In this document: one piece after another, positions 20,115 through 27,643 of the stretch
How positions within the stretch are numbered: the first letter of the stretch is position 1
Layout: every line of letters starts with the position of its first letter
From: Halieaceae bacterium
Lineage (GTDB): Bacteria > Pseudomonadota > Gammaproteobacteria > Pseudomonadales > Halieaceae
Length of the DNA stretch: 49,123 nucleotides
Assembly (NCBI GenBank): GCA_902520195.1
Contig: CABYND010000014.1
Span: 1 to 49,123 of the forward strand
Direction of reading: 5' to 3'
The notes under the pieces: generated by a model
Database searches by the model: none
What the model was told of the DNA's origin: nothing
Seen by the model: only the letters and a program-made list of their open reading frames with translations
Translations under genes and position numbers: made by a program

Positions 20115-21569
20115 TCAGCGGATGACTTTAACCCAATCGCCCGTGCGGGGCTCGCCTGTTGGGTAATAGCCGTTGATCAGCCGCAGCTGATTTTCGGCAT
20201 CGGGTAGTTTCACGCTGCTCGCTAGTGACGCAAAGGTCGCCCCGCGGGGGACCTGAATGTAATGCAACGTGTGGCTGGTGCCCGTCACTTTTTCGCGACC
20301 TGTCAGGGGTCGGAAACTGTCGATAATGGTCCGAAAACCCTCATCGGCTGCAACAAGATCCGGCGCCTCACCTTCAAAGAGAAAGCGGTAAGCGTGATCA
20401 ATCACCGCGAGCCGGACAGACCGTCCGCCGCTTGAGGCCACGGCCGTAGAGCCGTTCAGGCCATATTGCTCCAACGCCTCGAAGTCGGTGACCTCTCCTT
20501 GGGCGTTGCCGATTAGGCTCGCCTCGGTGTCCTTGTCCGGGTCAATGCGTGCCAAGCCAATAGTCAGGGTCTGATTGCCATCCGTGGAAGTGGCCACAAT
20601 GGCGCGGCTCGACTGGCTCACCGTCCAGCCCGGGGGGTGGGCAAAGGTGAAATTCAGCTTGTTGTGATAGAACCGATCCGACTCGCCCTGTGCGGCGGCA
20701 CTCGCCCCATACACCATCCCCTCGGTCTGCCGGCGGTATTCGCCCGGGATCTCGGGGTTTTCGGGCATCTCGTCAATGTCGAGCTCGTTCGCGGCCCTGA
20801 TCACCGTCTGCAGTCGCAGATCGTTGCGCGGGTGACTGGCATAGAGCCCGTGGTAGGTACCCGATGGCTTGCCGCTCGCCTTGGCCTGCAGACGTCGATA
20901 CTGCTCCTGATCCTTAAGCACACCGATCACCGACAGCATGGAGTCCACGTTGTAACCCGTTTGATGCAGATACTCTGCGCCCGCCGAGTCTGCCTCTAGT
21001 TCCATATCGCGGCCGAAACCCGAGATGATCTCGGCGCCGTACATGCTCGCTGCATCGTAAACATCACCTGACCCGGTGAGGATGTAGGCGGATACGGCCG
21101 CAACCTTGGAAGTGAATGAAGCGGTCTTGCGCCGCGAGTGGTGCCGCTCGGTGATGTGGCCAATCTCATGGGCCAGCACGCCGGCGAGCTCCGCCTCGGT
21201 ATCGAGATACGCCAGGAGGCCGCGATTGACGTAGATCAGGCCGCCCGGCAACGCGAAGGCGTTAATGTCAGGTGAATCCAGCAACGTAAAACTGAATTTT
21301 GGCTTGGTGATGTCCGACTCCTCGAGCAGACGCTCACCCACTCCTCGCACATAAGCGTCGAGCTCCGGGTCATCATAGATGCCGATGTTATCGATAAGCT
21401 TTTGGTGTTCTTCCGCGATGTCGTCGGGCAGTTCAACCGATTTGCCGCCGATGGTTACCGTGGAGGCGGCGCTGACGCTACCCGCCCATGCCACCCATGC
21501 CACCCATGCCACCCGCAAGAGCGCCGTGAGTGTCAGTATGGAGAGTCGCTGCACGCAGAGGCTACTCAT
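20115..21569 (-). CDS. Periplasmic M48-family metalloprotease
   Basis: A 484-residue protein with a signal peptide that contains a VAW x3 repeat (residues 20-28). The zinc motif is H134-E-I-G-H138 in LAHEIGHITERHH, with the third ligand probably E192 in MELEADSAGAEYL. The layout is that of BepA/LoiP-type outer-membrane quality-control proteases, but with no TPR domain. Instead a C-terminal region has HPPGW-containing beta structure and a terminal LysM-like segment (HYIQVPRGATFASLASSV ... GDWVKVIR). It follows two lipoprotein genes (gap 3 bases) in the envelope cluster, suggesting a processing or quality-control role there. Confidence 0.87.
   Translation of the reverse strand: MSSLCVQRLSILTLTALLRVAWVAWVAWAGSVSAASTVTIGGKSVELPDDIAEEHQKLIDNIGIYDDPELDAYVRGVGERLLEESDITKPKFSFTLLDSPDINAFALPGGLIYVNRGLLAYLDTEAELAGVLAHEIGHITERHHSRRKTASFTSKVAAVSAYILTGSGDVYDAASMYGAEIISGFGRDMELEADSAGAEYLHQTGYNVDSMLSVIGVLKDQEQYRRLQAKASGKPSGTYHGLYASHPRNDLRLQTVIRAANELDIDEMPENPEIPGEYRRQTEGMVYGASAAAQGESDRFYHNKLNFTFAHPPGWTVSQSSRAIVATSTDGNQTLTIGLARIDPDKDTEASLIGNAQGEVTDFEALEQYGLNGSTAVASSGGRSVRLAVIDHAYRFLFEGEAPDLVAADEGFRTIIDSFRPLTGREKVTGTSHTLHYIQVPRGATFASLASSVKLPDAENQLRLINGYYPTGEPRTGDWVKVIR
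21486..21512 (-). repeat. Three perfect 9-bp repeats in the M48 signal-peptide coding region
   Basis: GTGGCATGG is repeated three times on the minus strand, encoding Val-Ala-Trp x3 in the hydrophobic core of the signal peptide. Slippage would change the core by whole three-residue steps without a frameshift. Confidence 0.9.
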
Positions 21570-21572
21570 GAC

Positions 21573-22256
21573 TCAGTATTGGGCCGAGAGATATTCCAGC
21601 AGCTGATCGCCCAGGCTGTCACAGGCTGTGCCCTGCACTGGTGCGATGATGGGAATCGGTACGATCACAGCCGGCATGTAGCTCTGCCCGCTGGTTTGAG
21701 CGCTCACCCGGCCTACCTCAACCTTGTCGGTGAAATCCCAAATGGTGGCTTCGTATTCGGATTCGGTGCCCCAGGTGCCAAAGCCAAAGCAGCCCGCGAC
21801 CCCGGGACCGATGCCGCAGCTCATTGATCCGGTGCTCTCGGTGTTCTTGGTGTTGCCGTCGATCCAGATCATGTATTCGAGTTCCATTTCCTCGAAGCGC
21901 GCGGCGACGGGGGGTAGCTGCAGCAGCCGGTCGATAGTTTGCGGCTGCAGCGGCGCAGTGCGCGGTTCGAACCAGGGGTAGAACTGGTTGATAAAGGCGA
22001 TTTCATTGATCACCTGGATGCTGGGGTCACCACTGTGGATGTGATCCCCGATGCACTCGATAAAATCGAATTCCGTGTCGTAGGCCGGCTTGTGGCGCCT
22101 GCCGAGAATCACGACGCTGGACTCACCGATGCCTGCCACCGGCTCGTTGTAGGTCATCTCATCGACGGTGGCATTCACGCATCCACCCAGCAGCGCGGCA
22201 ATCGCCATCATGGCCAACCCGCGGGATAGCAGAGAGTGGAAAGGTAGCGGGCTCAT
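21573..22256 (-). CDS. Lipoprotein of unknown function (envelope cluster)
   Basis: A 227-residue predicted lipoprotein. The signal peptide ends at the lipobox LLGGC (about residue 26). The mature part has SSVVILGRRHKPAYDTEFDF, ELEYMIWIDGNT, a Gly-rich CGIGPGVAGCFGFGTWG segment and a C-terminal hydrophobic VPIPIIAPVQGTACDSLGDQ. Five cysteines in the mature part could form disulfides. I do not recognise the family. Its ATG overlaps the stop of the preceding lipoprotein gene (ATGA-type), and the M48 protease starts 3 bases after it, so it is part of the same transcript. Confidence 0.75.
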   Translation of the reverse strand: MSPLPFHSLLSRGLAMMAIAALLGGCVNATVDEMTYNEPVAGIGESSVVILGRRHKPAYDTEFDFIECIGDHIHSGDPSIQVINEIAFINQFYPWFEPRTAPLQPQTIDRLLQLPPVAARFEEMELEYMIWIDGNTKNTESTGSMSCGIGPGVAGCFGFGTWGTESEYEATIWDFTDKVEVGRVSAQTSGQSYMPAVIVPIPIIAPVQGTACDSLGDQLLEYLSAQY

Positions 22257-23239
22257 AACGCTTCTCCCAAGGCCGCTTCACTGTAGACAGGCGCTGGTTC
22301 TTCTGATGTTGCGCTAGCGGGCTCCGCCTCTTCCGTGGTGTCTTGCGCAACGCCCGAGGCCGCAGCGCTCGTCACAGGTGGTGCGTCCGGTGATTTGCCG
22401 CTATCGACTAGGGCCGTCTCCGAGGGGTCTGAGGCGGCGCTTTCAACCGCTGCCGCTTCGGCCTCTGCGGAGTTCGAGGTCACCTGGTCGGCTGATTCTG
22501 GTGTACCGTCCGGCGGTTCCGCTACCGACGACTGGGGTCTGGCGATACCGTCGAGCCAGACTGCGACGTCGGGCGTGGCGCCGAATGAGGTGACAAAGTG
22601 CGCGCCGGCGTCGCGCAGCGCGGCCACTGCTGCGAGGTTGACCGCTTCCTCATCGGTTTGCAGAAAGGCGGTGGGGGTCTTGCCGTAGGCCGTGATGGGC
22701 CAGGCGGCGAGGCTCTCGTCGGGGTTGAAGCTCAGCGCACCGTCTTTCTGCTGATGAATGGCGGCAACATCGACGAGCCGGAACTCATAGCGCATCCAGA
22801 TCTCATAGATCTTGACGTTGGTATGGGTCGGGATGGTGTACTGCAGATCAGCGATAGCGGGTATCAGCACGCCGTCGATTTCCTCGCCCCGGCTGTGAAC
22901 CGTCTCCCAGTCGAGTATGTGCACCACCTCATCAAACATGCCGTCAAACAGGGTGTCCCAAAACTCGACCTGTGCCTCGCCGGTTTTTACCAGCCAGTCG
23001 GACTCGGCGCGGCCTTTGGCCTCGTCGAAGAATTCGTGCTTGGCAAAGGCAGAGGGATAAATCACGCCCAGCGTAATCGGAAGTGGGTCCAGCAACGGCC
23101 CGGGGAAAGTGCCCTCAACCTCCACCTGCTTGGTGGCGCACCCTGCAGCGAGCAGCGTGAGACAGAGCGCCAAAAACCACCGTCCGCATCCAGACGGTTT
23201 AAGGTCGAAAATCGTTGAGACCAACGAAGCTACCCCCAT
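22253..23239 (-). CDS. Lipoprotein of unknown function with low-complexity tail
   Basis: A 328-residue predicted lipoprotein (lipobox LLAAGC). A folded domain (about 40-235) has ITLGVIYPSAFAKHEFFDE, a repeat-like hydrophobic VKIYEIWMRYEFRLVD, AWPITAYGKTP and LRDAGAHFVTSFG. It looks like the alternating alpha/beta pattern of periplasmic lipoprotein partners of transport machines. The last about 90 residues are Ala/Ser/Glu/Pro-rich and probably disordered. The ATG at 23239 overlaps the vWA gene end by 41 bases; a TTG at 23224 in the same frame would shorten this. Function unknown; context says envelope machine component. Confidence 0.72.
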   Translation of the reverse strand: MGVASLVSTIFDLKPSGCGRWFLALCLTLLAAGCATKQVEVEGTFPGPLLDPLPITLGVIYPSAFAKHEFFDEAKGRAESDWLVKTGEAQVEFWDTLFDGMFDEVVHILDWETVHSRGEEIDGVLIPAIADLQYTIPTHTNVKIYEIWMRYEFRLVDVAAIHQQKDGALSFNPDESLAAWPITAYGKTPTAFLQTDEEAVNLAAVAALRDAGAHFVTSFGATPDVAVWLDGIARPQSSVAEPPDGTPESADQVTSNSAEAEAAAVESAASDPSETALVDSGKSPDAPPVTSAAASGVAQDTTEEAEPASATSEEPAPVYSEAALGEAL

Positions 23240-24197
23240 TCCGTAGGGTCAGTTCTCGCATCAGTGTAGCAAACCGTACCCCCGTCGCCTGAAGCTCGGG
23301 AGGTCTAATAAATTGTACGGGGAAGCCGACCGCGTGGATGCGCACGCGGCGCTCTCCACTGGCGGCCTCTGCGTTCAGGCGGTCCACGGTTTGCACCACT
23401 TCCTGAATCGAGGCGCCGGTAAATTCATCGCCGAACACATAAATCGAGATTTTCTTGCCGGGGTCGTAGAAGGTCCGCACTGCGTTAGTGATGCCTTCTA
23501 CCGGTGATGAGTTAGAGAATACGTTCCAATTGCGCAAATTCTGCAGGATCAGGCTGCGACGGGCCGGCGTGTCCGGTATCCATTCGCCGCGGTAGCGACT
23601 GAACAGATAATTGCCCATGTCATTGAGCACCTGGATGCCTTTCACCTCGGGATAAATATCGAGCGTGGCTCCCATCTCTTGCAGCATGCGTTCCCACGCG
23701 TAGGAAAACATCGAGCCTGAGGTGTCGATGATGAAGATGATGTACTCGCTGTCGACCGGAATGCCGCCAATCAGCTGATTCTTTTTCTCGGCGTTGCGCC
23801 CCAGCAGCCGCAACTCTTCTTCCGAGAGCTGCTGCCTGGCGATGGCTAATTGTTCACGGATGATGGCGTTGGCGTTTAGCGAAGTGCTGAGAGCGTCGTA
23901 CTCCGAGCGCGTGCTCGCCAGCGTCCCCTGCAGGATCGCGATCCTCTCCTCGTATTCCGAAATCTGCTCGCGTTTCACATTGAGGTCACGTTTGAGAATG
24001 GTGGTCTCGCCACGGATCTCAAAAAGCTGCTCGGTCAATTCGGCCAACGCCGATTCTGCGTCGACCATGACTTGCTCAATCACCTGGGGCTGCACGGTCT
24101 TGGTGATCATCAACAGCAAAATTACAGCGCCAAAGCCGCAGCAAATCACGTCCAGAAAGGACAGTGAGAATTCAGCGGGGGCGCGTCGTGCTGGCAT
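23199..24197 (-). CDS. Membrane-anchored vWA protein with ExbD/TolR-like N-terminus (A)
   Basis: A 332-residue bitopic protein. A short basic cytoplasmic N-terminus leads into one membrane helix, FSLSFLDVICCGFGAVILLL (10-29), with aspartate D16 placed like the proton-carrying Asp of ExbD/TolR. Next comes a long coiled coil (about 40-135), then a periplasmic von Willebrand A domain from about residue 150. The MIDAS motif DTSGSM (158-163) is intact, and FGDEFTG (255-261) may give the MIDAS threonine. It is 9 bases downstream of its paralogue. I infer that it is the rod or stator partner of the TolQ/MotA-like protein at 26558. Confidence 0.85.
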   Translation of the reverse strand: MPARRAPAEFSLSFLDVICCGFGAVILLLMITKTVQPQVIEQVMVDAESALAELTEQLFEIRGETTILKRDLNVKREQISEYEERIAILQGTLASTRSEYDALSTSLNANAIIREQLAIARQQLSEEELRLLGRNAEKKNQLIGGIPVDSEYIIFIIDTSGSMFSYAWERMLQEMGATLDIYPEVKGIQVLNDMGNYLFSRYRGEWIPDTPARRSLILQNLRNWNVFSNSSPVEGITNAVRTFYDPGKKISIYVFGDEFTGASIQEVVQTVDRLNAEAASGERRVRIHAVGFPVQFIRPPELQATGVRFATLMRELTLRNGGSFVGLNDFRP

Positions 24198-24206
24198 AGC
24201 GGTGTC

Positions 24207-25298
24207 TCAGGGCCAGTCCGTTGACGGCGAGAGAAAGCTGCCGTTGGAGGCTCGGGCCAGCTGCCAGTACTCCGAGGCGGCCATCGGGTCACCCTCCATT
24301 GGAAAAAGAATCGTGTTCACCGGCACGCCCGGCGGCAGTCGGCGAATCGCCTCGCGAAAATGCCTTAGGCGCTCGTTGCCACTGACCCGGCTACCCCGCG
24401 GGTCGCGTTCAGCCTGAGTCGGCAGTCCATCGGTCAGCAGGAAAATGTTGTCGGGCGGGCTGGGGAGCGCGGCCAGCGCGCCAAAGGCATTGTGCAAACT
24501 GGTACCCCCGGCTGGCACCTGTTCGCGAAGGGCGAGACTAATGGCCTCTAACTTAGGTGTGTCGGCCACTTCCAGCCACTGGGCTTCGGTCCCTTCCAAC
24601 GCGGGTTTGGCTTCGGTATTGAAGGTCATCACCTGAAACTGAGCATTCACTGGCAGCTGGGCGGTCAGCCAGTCAACGGTATCCAGCGTCCGCGTCCATT
24701 TTCCGGCCTGCTTCTGCAGTTCGGGATCCATATTGCGCAGGCGAATCACGTTGACCAGTTGGTTGGCCAGCATGCTAGCCGAGGTATCTACCATAATGGC
24801 AATGCGCCGGCCACCCAGATTCAGACCGGTGAGGTATTGCCGGTTTCCCTCACCGACAAACTCTCTGGCACTCCGACCGGCCTCAGCCTCGGATGCTTCC
24901 TCGAGCAGGCGAATCTCCTCCTCGAGCTGATTGATCTCGGCCTGCAGTTTGGCAATGGCGTCACTGTTGCTGACACCGGATTCTTCAATCGAGGCAATTA
25001 GCGCTTCATACTCATCGAGCTCTTCAGTGATGCGCCGGGCCAAACCATCGGCTTCCACGATATCCAGATCTGCATCGTCCAGGGCGTTGCGCAGGCGCAC
25101 CAGCCCCGCCTCGCCCTCGCGAATGTCCTCCTCGAGCAACTCAACTTCAGACAACACTTCAGCATTCACCGTGCGGATCTCGACCTCAAGGGAGTGATCG
25201 ATAATCAGGAATACGAGCACCACCGCGCCGAACCCGCAGGACATGATGTCGAGGAAGCCGAGGTTAAACGTGGAAGACTGTCGCTTGCGTCTGGCCAC
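24207..25298 (-). CDS. Membrane-anchored vWA protein with ExbD/TolR-like N-terminus (B)
   Basis: A 363-residue paralogue of protein A with the same layout. The basic start MARRKR is followed by the membrane helix FNLGFLDIMSCGFGAVVLVF (11-30) with D17 in the ExbD/TolR-like position. There is an acidic coiled coil (about 45-140) and a periplasmic vWA domain with a complete MIDAS: DTSAS (171-175), T266 in GGTSLHNAF and D290 in LLTDGLPT. The complete site predicts binding of a divalent metal and a ligand. Two different such proteins beside one channel gene suggests a heterodimeric rod. The start is 3 bases after the actin-like gene. Confidence 0.87.
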   Translation of the reverse strand: MARRKRQSSTFNLGFLDIMSCGFGAVVLVFLIIDHSLEVEIRTVNAEVLSEVELLEEDIREGEAGLVRLRNALDDADLDIVEADGLARRITEELDEYEALIASIEESGVSNSDAIAKLQAEINQLEEEIRLLEEASEAEAGRSAREFVGEGNRQYLTGLNLGGRRIAIMVDTSASMLANQLVNVIRLRNMDPELQKQAGKWTRTLDTVDWLTAQLPVNAQFQVMTFNTEAKPALEGTEAQWLEVADTPKLEAISLALREQVPAGGTSLHNAFGALAALPSPPDNIFLLTDGLPTQAERDPRGSRVSGNERLRHFREAIRRLPPGVPVNTILFPMEGDPMAASEYWQLARASNGSFLSPSTDWP

Positions 25299-25301
25299 AA
25301 C

Positions 25302-26558
25302 TCAGGGTTCCACGGTGATGAAGCGCACCTCGACCCCGCCGGCACACAATCTATCGCCGGCATTTACCGCGACTAGGCCTTCGACAGGTTGATCATTCAG
25401 TTCAGCAGGGGCGCCGGGCGCAATGTCGATGACCCCGGACTCCATCGCACTCACGCCATCGGCAATGTGCTGACCCGGGCTGAGCGGGACGGCATGGCCA
25501 CCTGTGAGAGAGTGGGTTGCGGAGCCATGCGCTTGAACGGTCTCCAGAGATTCCTGCTCTGTCGTGGGCTGCGTCGATGCGGCGGCGAGCTGCTGCAAAT
25601 CGGCTGGTGCCTGCCCGGATGAGGTCGCTTTGCCGCAGGGTGCCTCACGCTGAAAGTGCAGTTCCCCTCTCGGTGGCGCCAGAGTGCCTGCGATCAGGGA
25701 GATGTCCTCTGGCCCTGTTGTGGTGGCCTGCACGGGCAAGTCCAGTCCGGGCAGGGCAGAGAGCAGGGCGTCTAGCGCGATGTGCGCGGTGCCCGCGGGT
25801 AACAGCGGTGCGAGTGCCTGAGTGAATGCTGCCCCCACAGGACGCAGGGCATCTGCCGCGATGCGCGCGCTATGGCCCTCTACTGAGCAGCTGACCTCGT
25901 TCTGGGTGCCTAGTGCTCGGAGCAGGTCGGGCAGTTGTAGATAGAGCGCCTGTTCGGTCTCGGCGCGTCGTTGCGGGTCGAAGCGTGTCTGGGCCACAAA
26001 CTGCTCGCCAATCCGCTCCGCAATGTCGTCCATCAAGCCGAGCAATCCATGGCCTGGCAGCAGTTGGGTCTCGCCCGCCCGCGCCGCGCCGTTATCAACG
26101 GTCACGTCCGTAATGCTGGCCTGATGCAACTGCAGCTCGACATGGGCGCAGGATTGCCCTGTGGCAGCGCCTGCCAGCGCGCTTCGGTGCACCACACCGC
26201 TGGCGGTGACGGGCAGGGTCTGCAGTATGCCTAGCAGCAGAGATAACTGCCCGGGCTCCATCGCCCCGGGAATCGCCAGCGTGATGTCGCCGCTTATGTC
26301 AGTGAACAAGGCTTCAAGGTGGGCGTGGACAAGGTCGGCAGTGTGTCGCGCCGGCCCCAAAGCCGGACTCAGCGGCTGTGTCGAAAGCCGATGCCAGAAG
26401 CGGTTATTGGTTTCCCGCGGGGCGCGGCGGGCTTGTTCCCAGGCCGGCTCGCCAAACTGATAGCGGTCTCCGCTCAGCCATACGACGCCGGGTGACCAGA
26501 GCGCGTCGCCGTCGTTCCACAGGCGCAGTGACGCGTCGTTACAATCGAGGAGTCGCAT
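25302..26558 (-). CDS. Degenerate actin/Hsp70-like (ASKHA) protein
   Basis: A 418-residue protein without signal peptide or membrane helix, so cytoplasmic. The order MRLLDCNDASLRLW, SPGVVWL...FGEPAWEQARRAPRETN, VVHRSALAGAA, then DITVDNGAA-like and LLPGHGLLGLMDDI, with FDPQRRAETEQALYLQLPDL, follows the layout of Hsp70/FtsA/MreB-type ATPases: phosphate 1, connect region, phosphate 2, lid. The usual glycine-rich phosphate loops are eroded, so nucleotide binding may be lost. The last about 60 residues have an FHA-like beta pattern (LVAVNAGDRLCAGGVEVRFI). The ATG shares one base with the channel gene stop (TAATG). Fold assignment is by eye. Confidence 0.62.
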   Translation of the reverse strand: MRLLDCNDASLRLWNDGDALWSPGVVWLSGDRYQFGEPAWEQARRAPRETNNRFWHRLSTQPLSPALGPARHTADLVHAHLEALFTDISGDITLAIPGAMEPGQLSLLLGILQTLPVTASGVVHRSALAGAATGQSCAHVELQLHQASITDVTVDNGAARAGETQLLPGHGLLGLMDDIAERIGEQFVAQTRFDPQRRAETEQALYLQLPDLLRALGTQNEVSCSVEGHSARIAADALRPVGAAFTQALAPLLPAGTAHIALDALLSALPGLDLPVQATTTGPEDISLIAGTLAPPRGELHFQREAPCGKATSSGQAPADLQQLAAASTQPTTEQESLETVQAHGSATHSLTGGHAVPLSPGQHIADGVSAMESGVIDIAPGAPAELNDQPVEGLVAVNAGDRLCAGGVEVRFITVEP

Positions 26559-27361
26559 TAGCCGCGCGGTACCGACAGGTGTCGCAACAGATGCCGGTCG
26601 ATGTAGCGCTGGGTATTCAGCACCAGTCGCTCCTGTGACAGTTGCAGTTGGTGCAGCGCAAACATGATGATGATTGACAAGACCAGTGCCACGAAGGTGC
26701 TGTTGAAGGCCACCCCAAGGCTCGCGGTCACGCCAGAGATATCGCCCTCAACCGCTTTGTAGGCCTGGCCCAGCGCGTCGCCAATACCCCGCACTGTACC
26801 GATAAAGCCGATCGATGGAATTGCCCAGGAGATGTAGCGGACCATGGAGAGCTCCGAGTCGAGCCGGTCGGCCTCGATATCGCACTGCTCGCGCACGGCA
26901 TCCGATACCGCCGGTATACTGCCGGTGGTGGTGAAGCGACTCAGCGCGTTCCCGAGAGCCCGGGGCAGCAGGTAGTCCTGCTCTTCAGCGGGCAGCGCCT
27001 CCAGCGATCGTGACTGCTCCCTGGCGTCCCGGGGCAGAATAGTGGTGCCTTCAGGAATGGCAATCAGCTCGCGATCGAGCATTTGCGCTTCAGAGCGGGT
27101 GCGGGAGGCTTTAAGACCCATGATCGCCAGAGCCCAGAGCATCAAAATAAAGCAGGCCTCCTGCTCGTAATCCTTGATCACTATCGCCAGCGAACGATTG
27201 CCGGTTGGTGCCTCTCCCGCCGCCTGTTGTGCCGCCTGAAACGCAAGCTGCGAGTCTGCACTTGGGCGAATGACGCCAACATAGGCTGCATGCACCACAA
27301 TCACGGCGAACAGCAGGGCAAAAACCTGATAGAGGAACTCTGAGGGTAAACGCAGCTTCAT
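26558..27361 (-). CDS. MotA/TolQ/ExbB-family proton channel protein
   Basis: A 267-residue inner-membrane protein with four hydrophobic segments (about 11-30, 69-85, 176-197, 211-235). The family signature is in the third helix: PSIGFIGTVRGIGDALG (182-198), matching the GxxGTVxGI of TolQ/ExbB. The last helix has VTASLGVAFNSTFVALVLSI with a threonine (T222) where TolQ/ExbB carry their conserved pore Thr. Homologues form pentamers around a dimer of ExbD/TolR and turn proton flow into motion. No ExbD or TolR gene is nearby; the two vWA proteins downstream appear to take that place. Confidence 0.9.
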   Translation of the reverse strand: MKLRLPSEFLYQVFALLFAVIVVHAAYVGVIRPSADSQLAFQAAQQAAGEAPTGNRSLAIVIKDYEQEACFILMLWALAIMGLKASRTRSEAQMLDRELIAIPEGTTILPRDAREQSRSLEALPAEEQDYLLPRALGNALSRFTTTGSIPAVSDAVREQCDIEADRLDSELSMVRYISWAIPSIGFIGTVRGIGDALGQAYKAVEGDISGVTASLGVAFNSTFVALVLSIIIMFALHQLQLSQERLVLNTQRYIDRHLLRHLSVPRG

Positions 27362-27379
27362 AGTGGGCTCCTGTCGGGC

Positions 27380-27643
27380 TCAGATATCCACGGGAAAGGA
27401 CACGGACAGATCCTCGGAGATGGATTCGGTGGGTTCATAGTCGAGCACGGCACCTGAGTCGACGGCGGCCGGCGGGTCCGCCTGCTCGCCAGTGGATTCA
27501 TTGGTGGTTTCGCTCTCCGGTACCGTCACTGCCTCCTCGGATTCGGCGGCCTCCTGTGCGAGGACAGGGGTAATCAGCAACGCACTTTGCAGGGCAGCCA
27601 TTGCTGTGACGTTCGTAAAGGATGCAGGTACCTTATTCCGCAT
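27380..27643 (-). CDS. Small secreted acidic protein of unknown function
   Basis: An 87-residue protein with a signal peptide (MRNKVPASFTNVTAMAALQS and a hydrophobic stretch ending in LAQ). A highly acidic mature part rich in Glu, Thr and Ser follows (AAESEEAVTVPES...), ending SEDLSVSFPVDI. The frame is open to 27688, but the ATG at 27643 puts the signal peptide at the N-terminus and overlaps the SUMF1 gene end by 11 bases. No homology recognised. The C-terminal hydrophobic strand and position between the PEGA-SUMF1 and channel genes suggest a peptide partner or plug; this is a guess. Confidence 0.62.
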   Translation of the reverse strand: MRNKVPASFTNVTAMAALQSALLITPVLAQEAAESEEAVTVPESETTNESTGEQADPPAAVDSGAVLDYEPTESISEDLSVSFPVDI

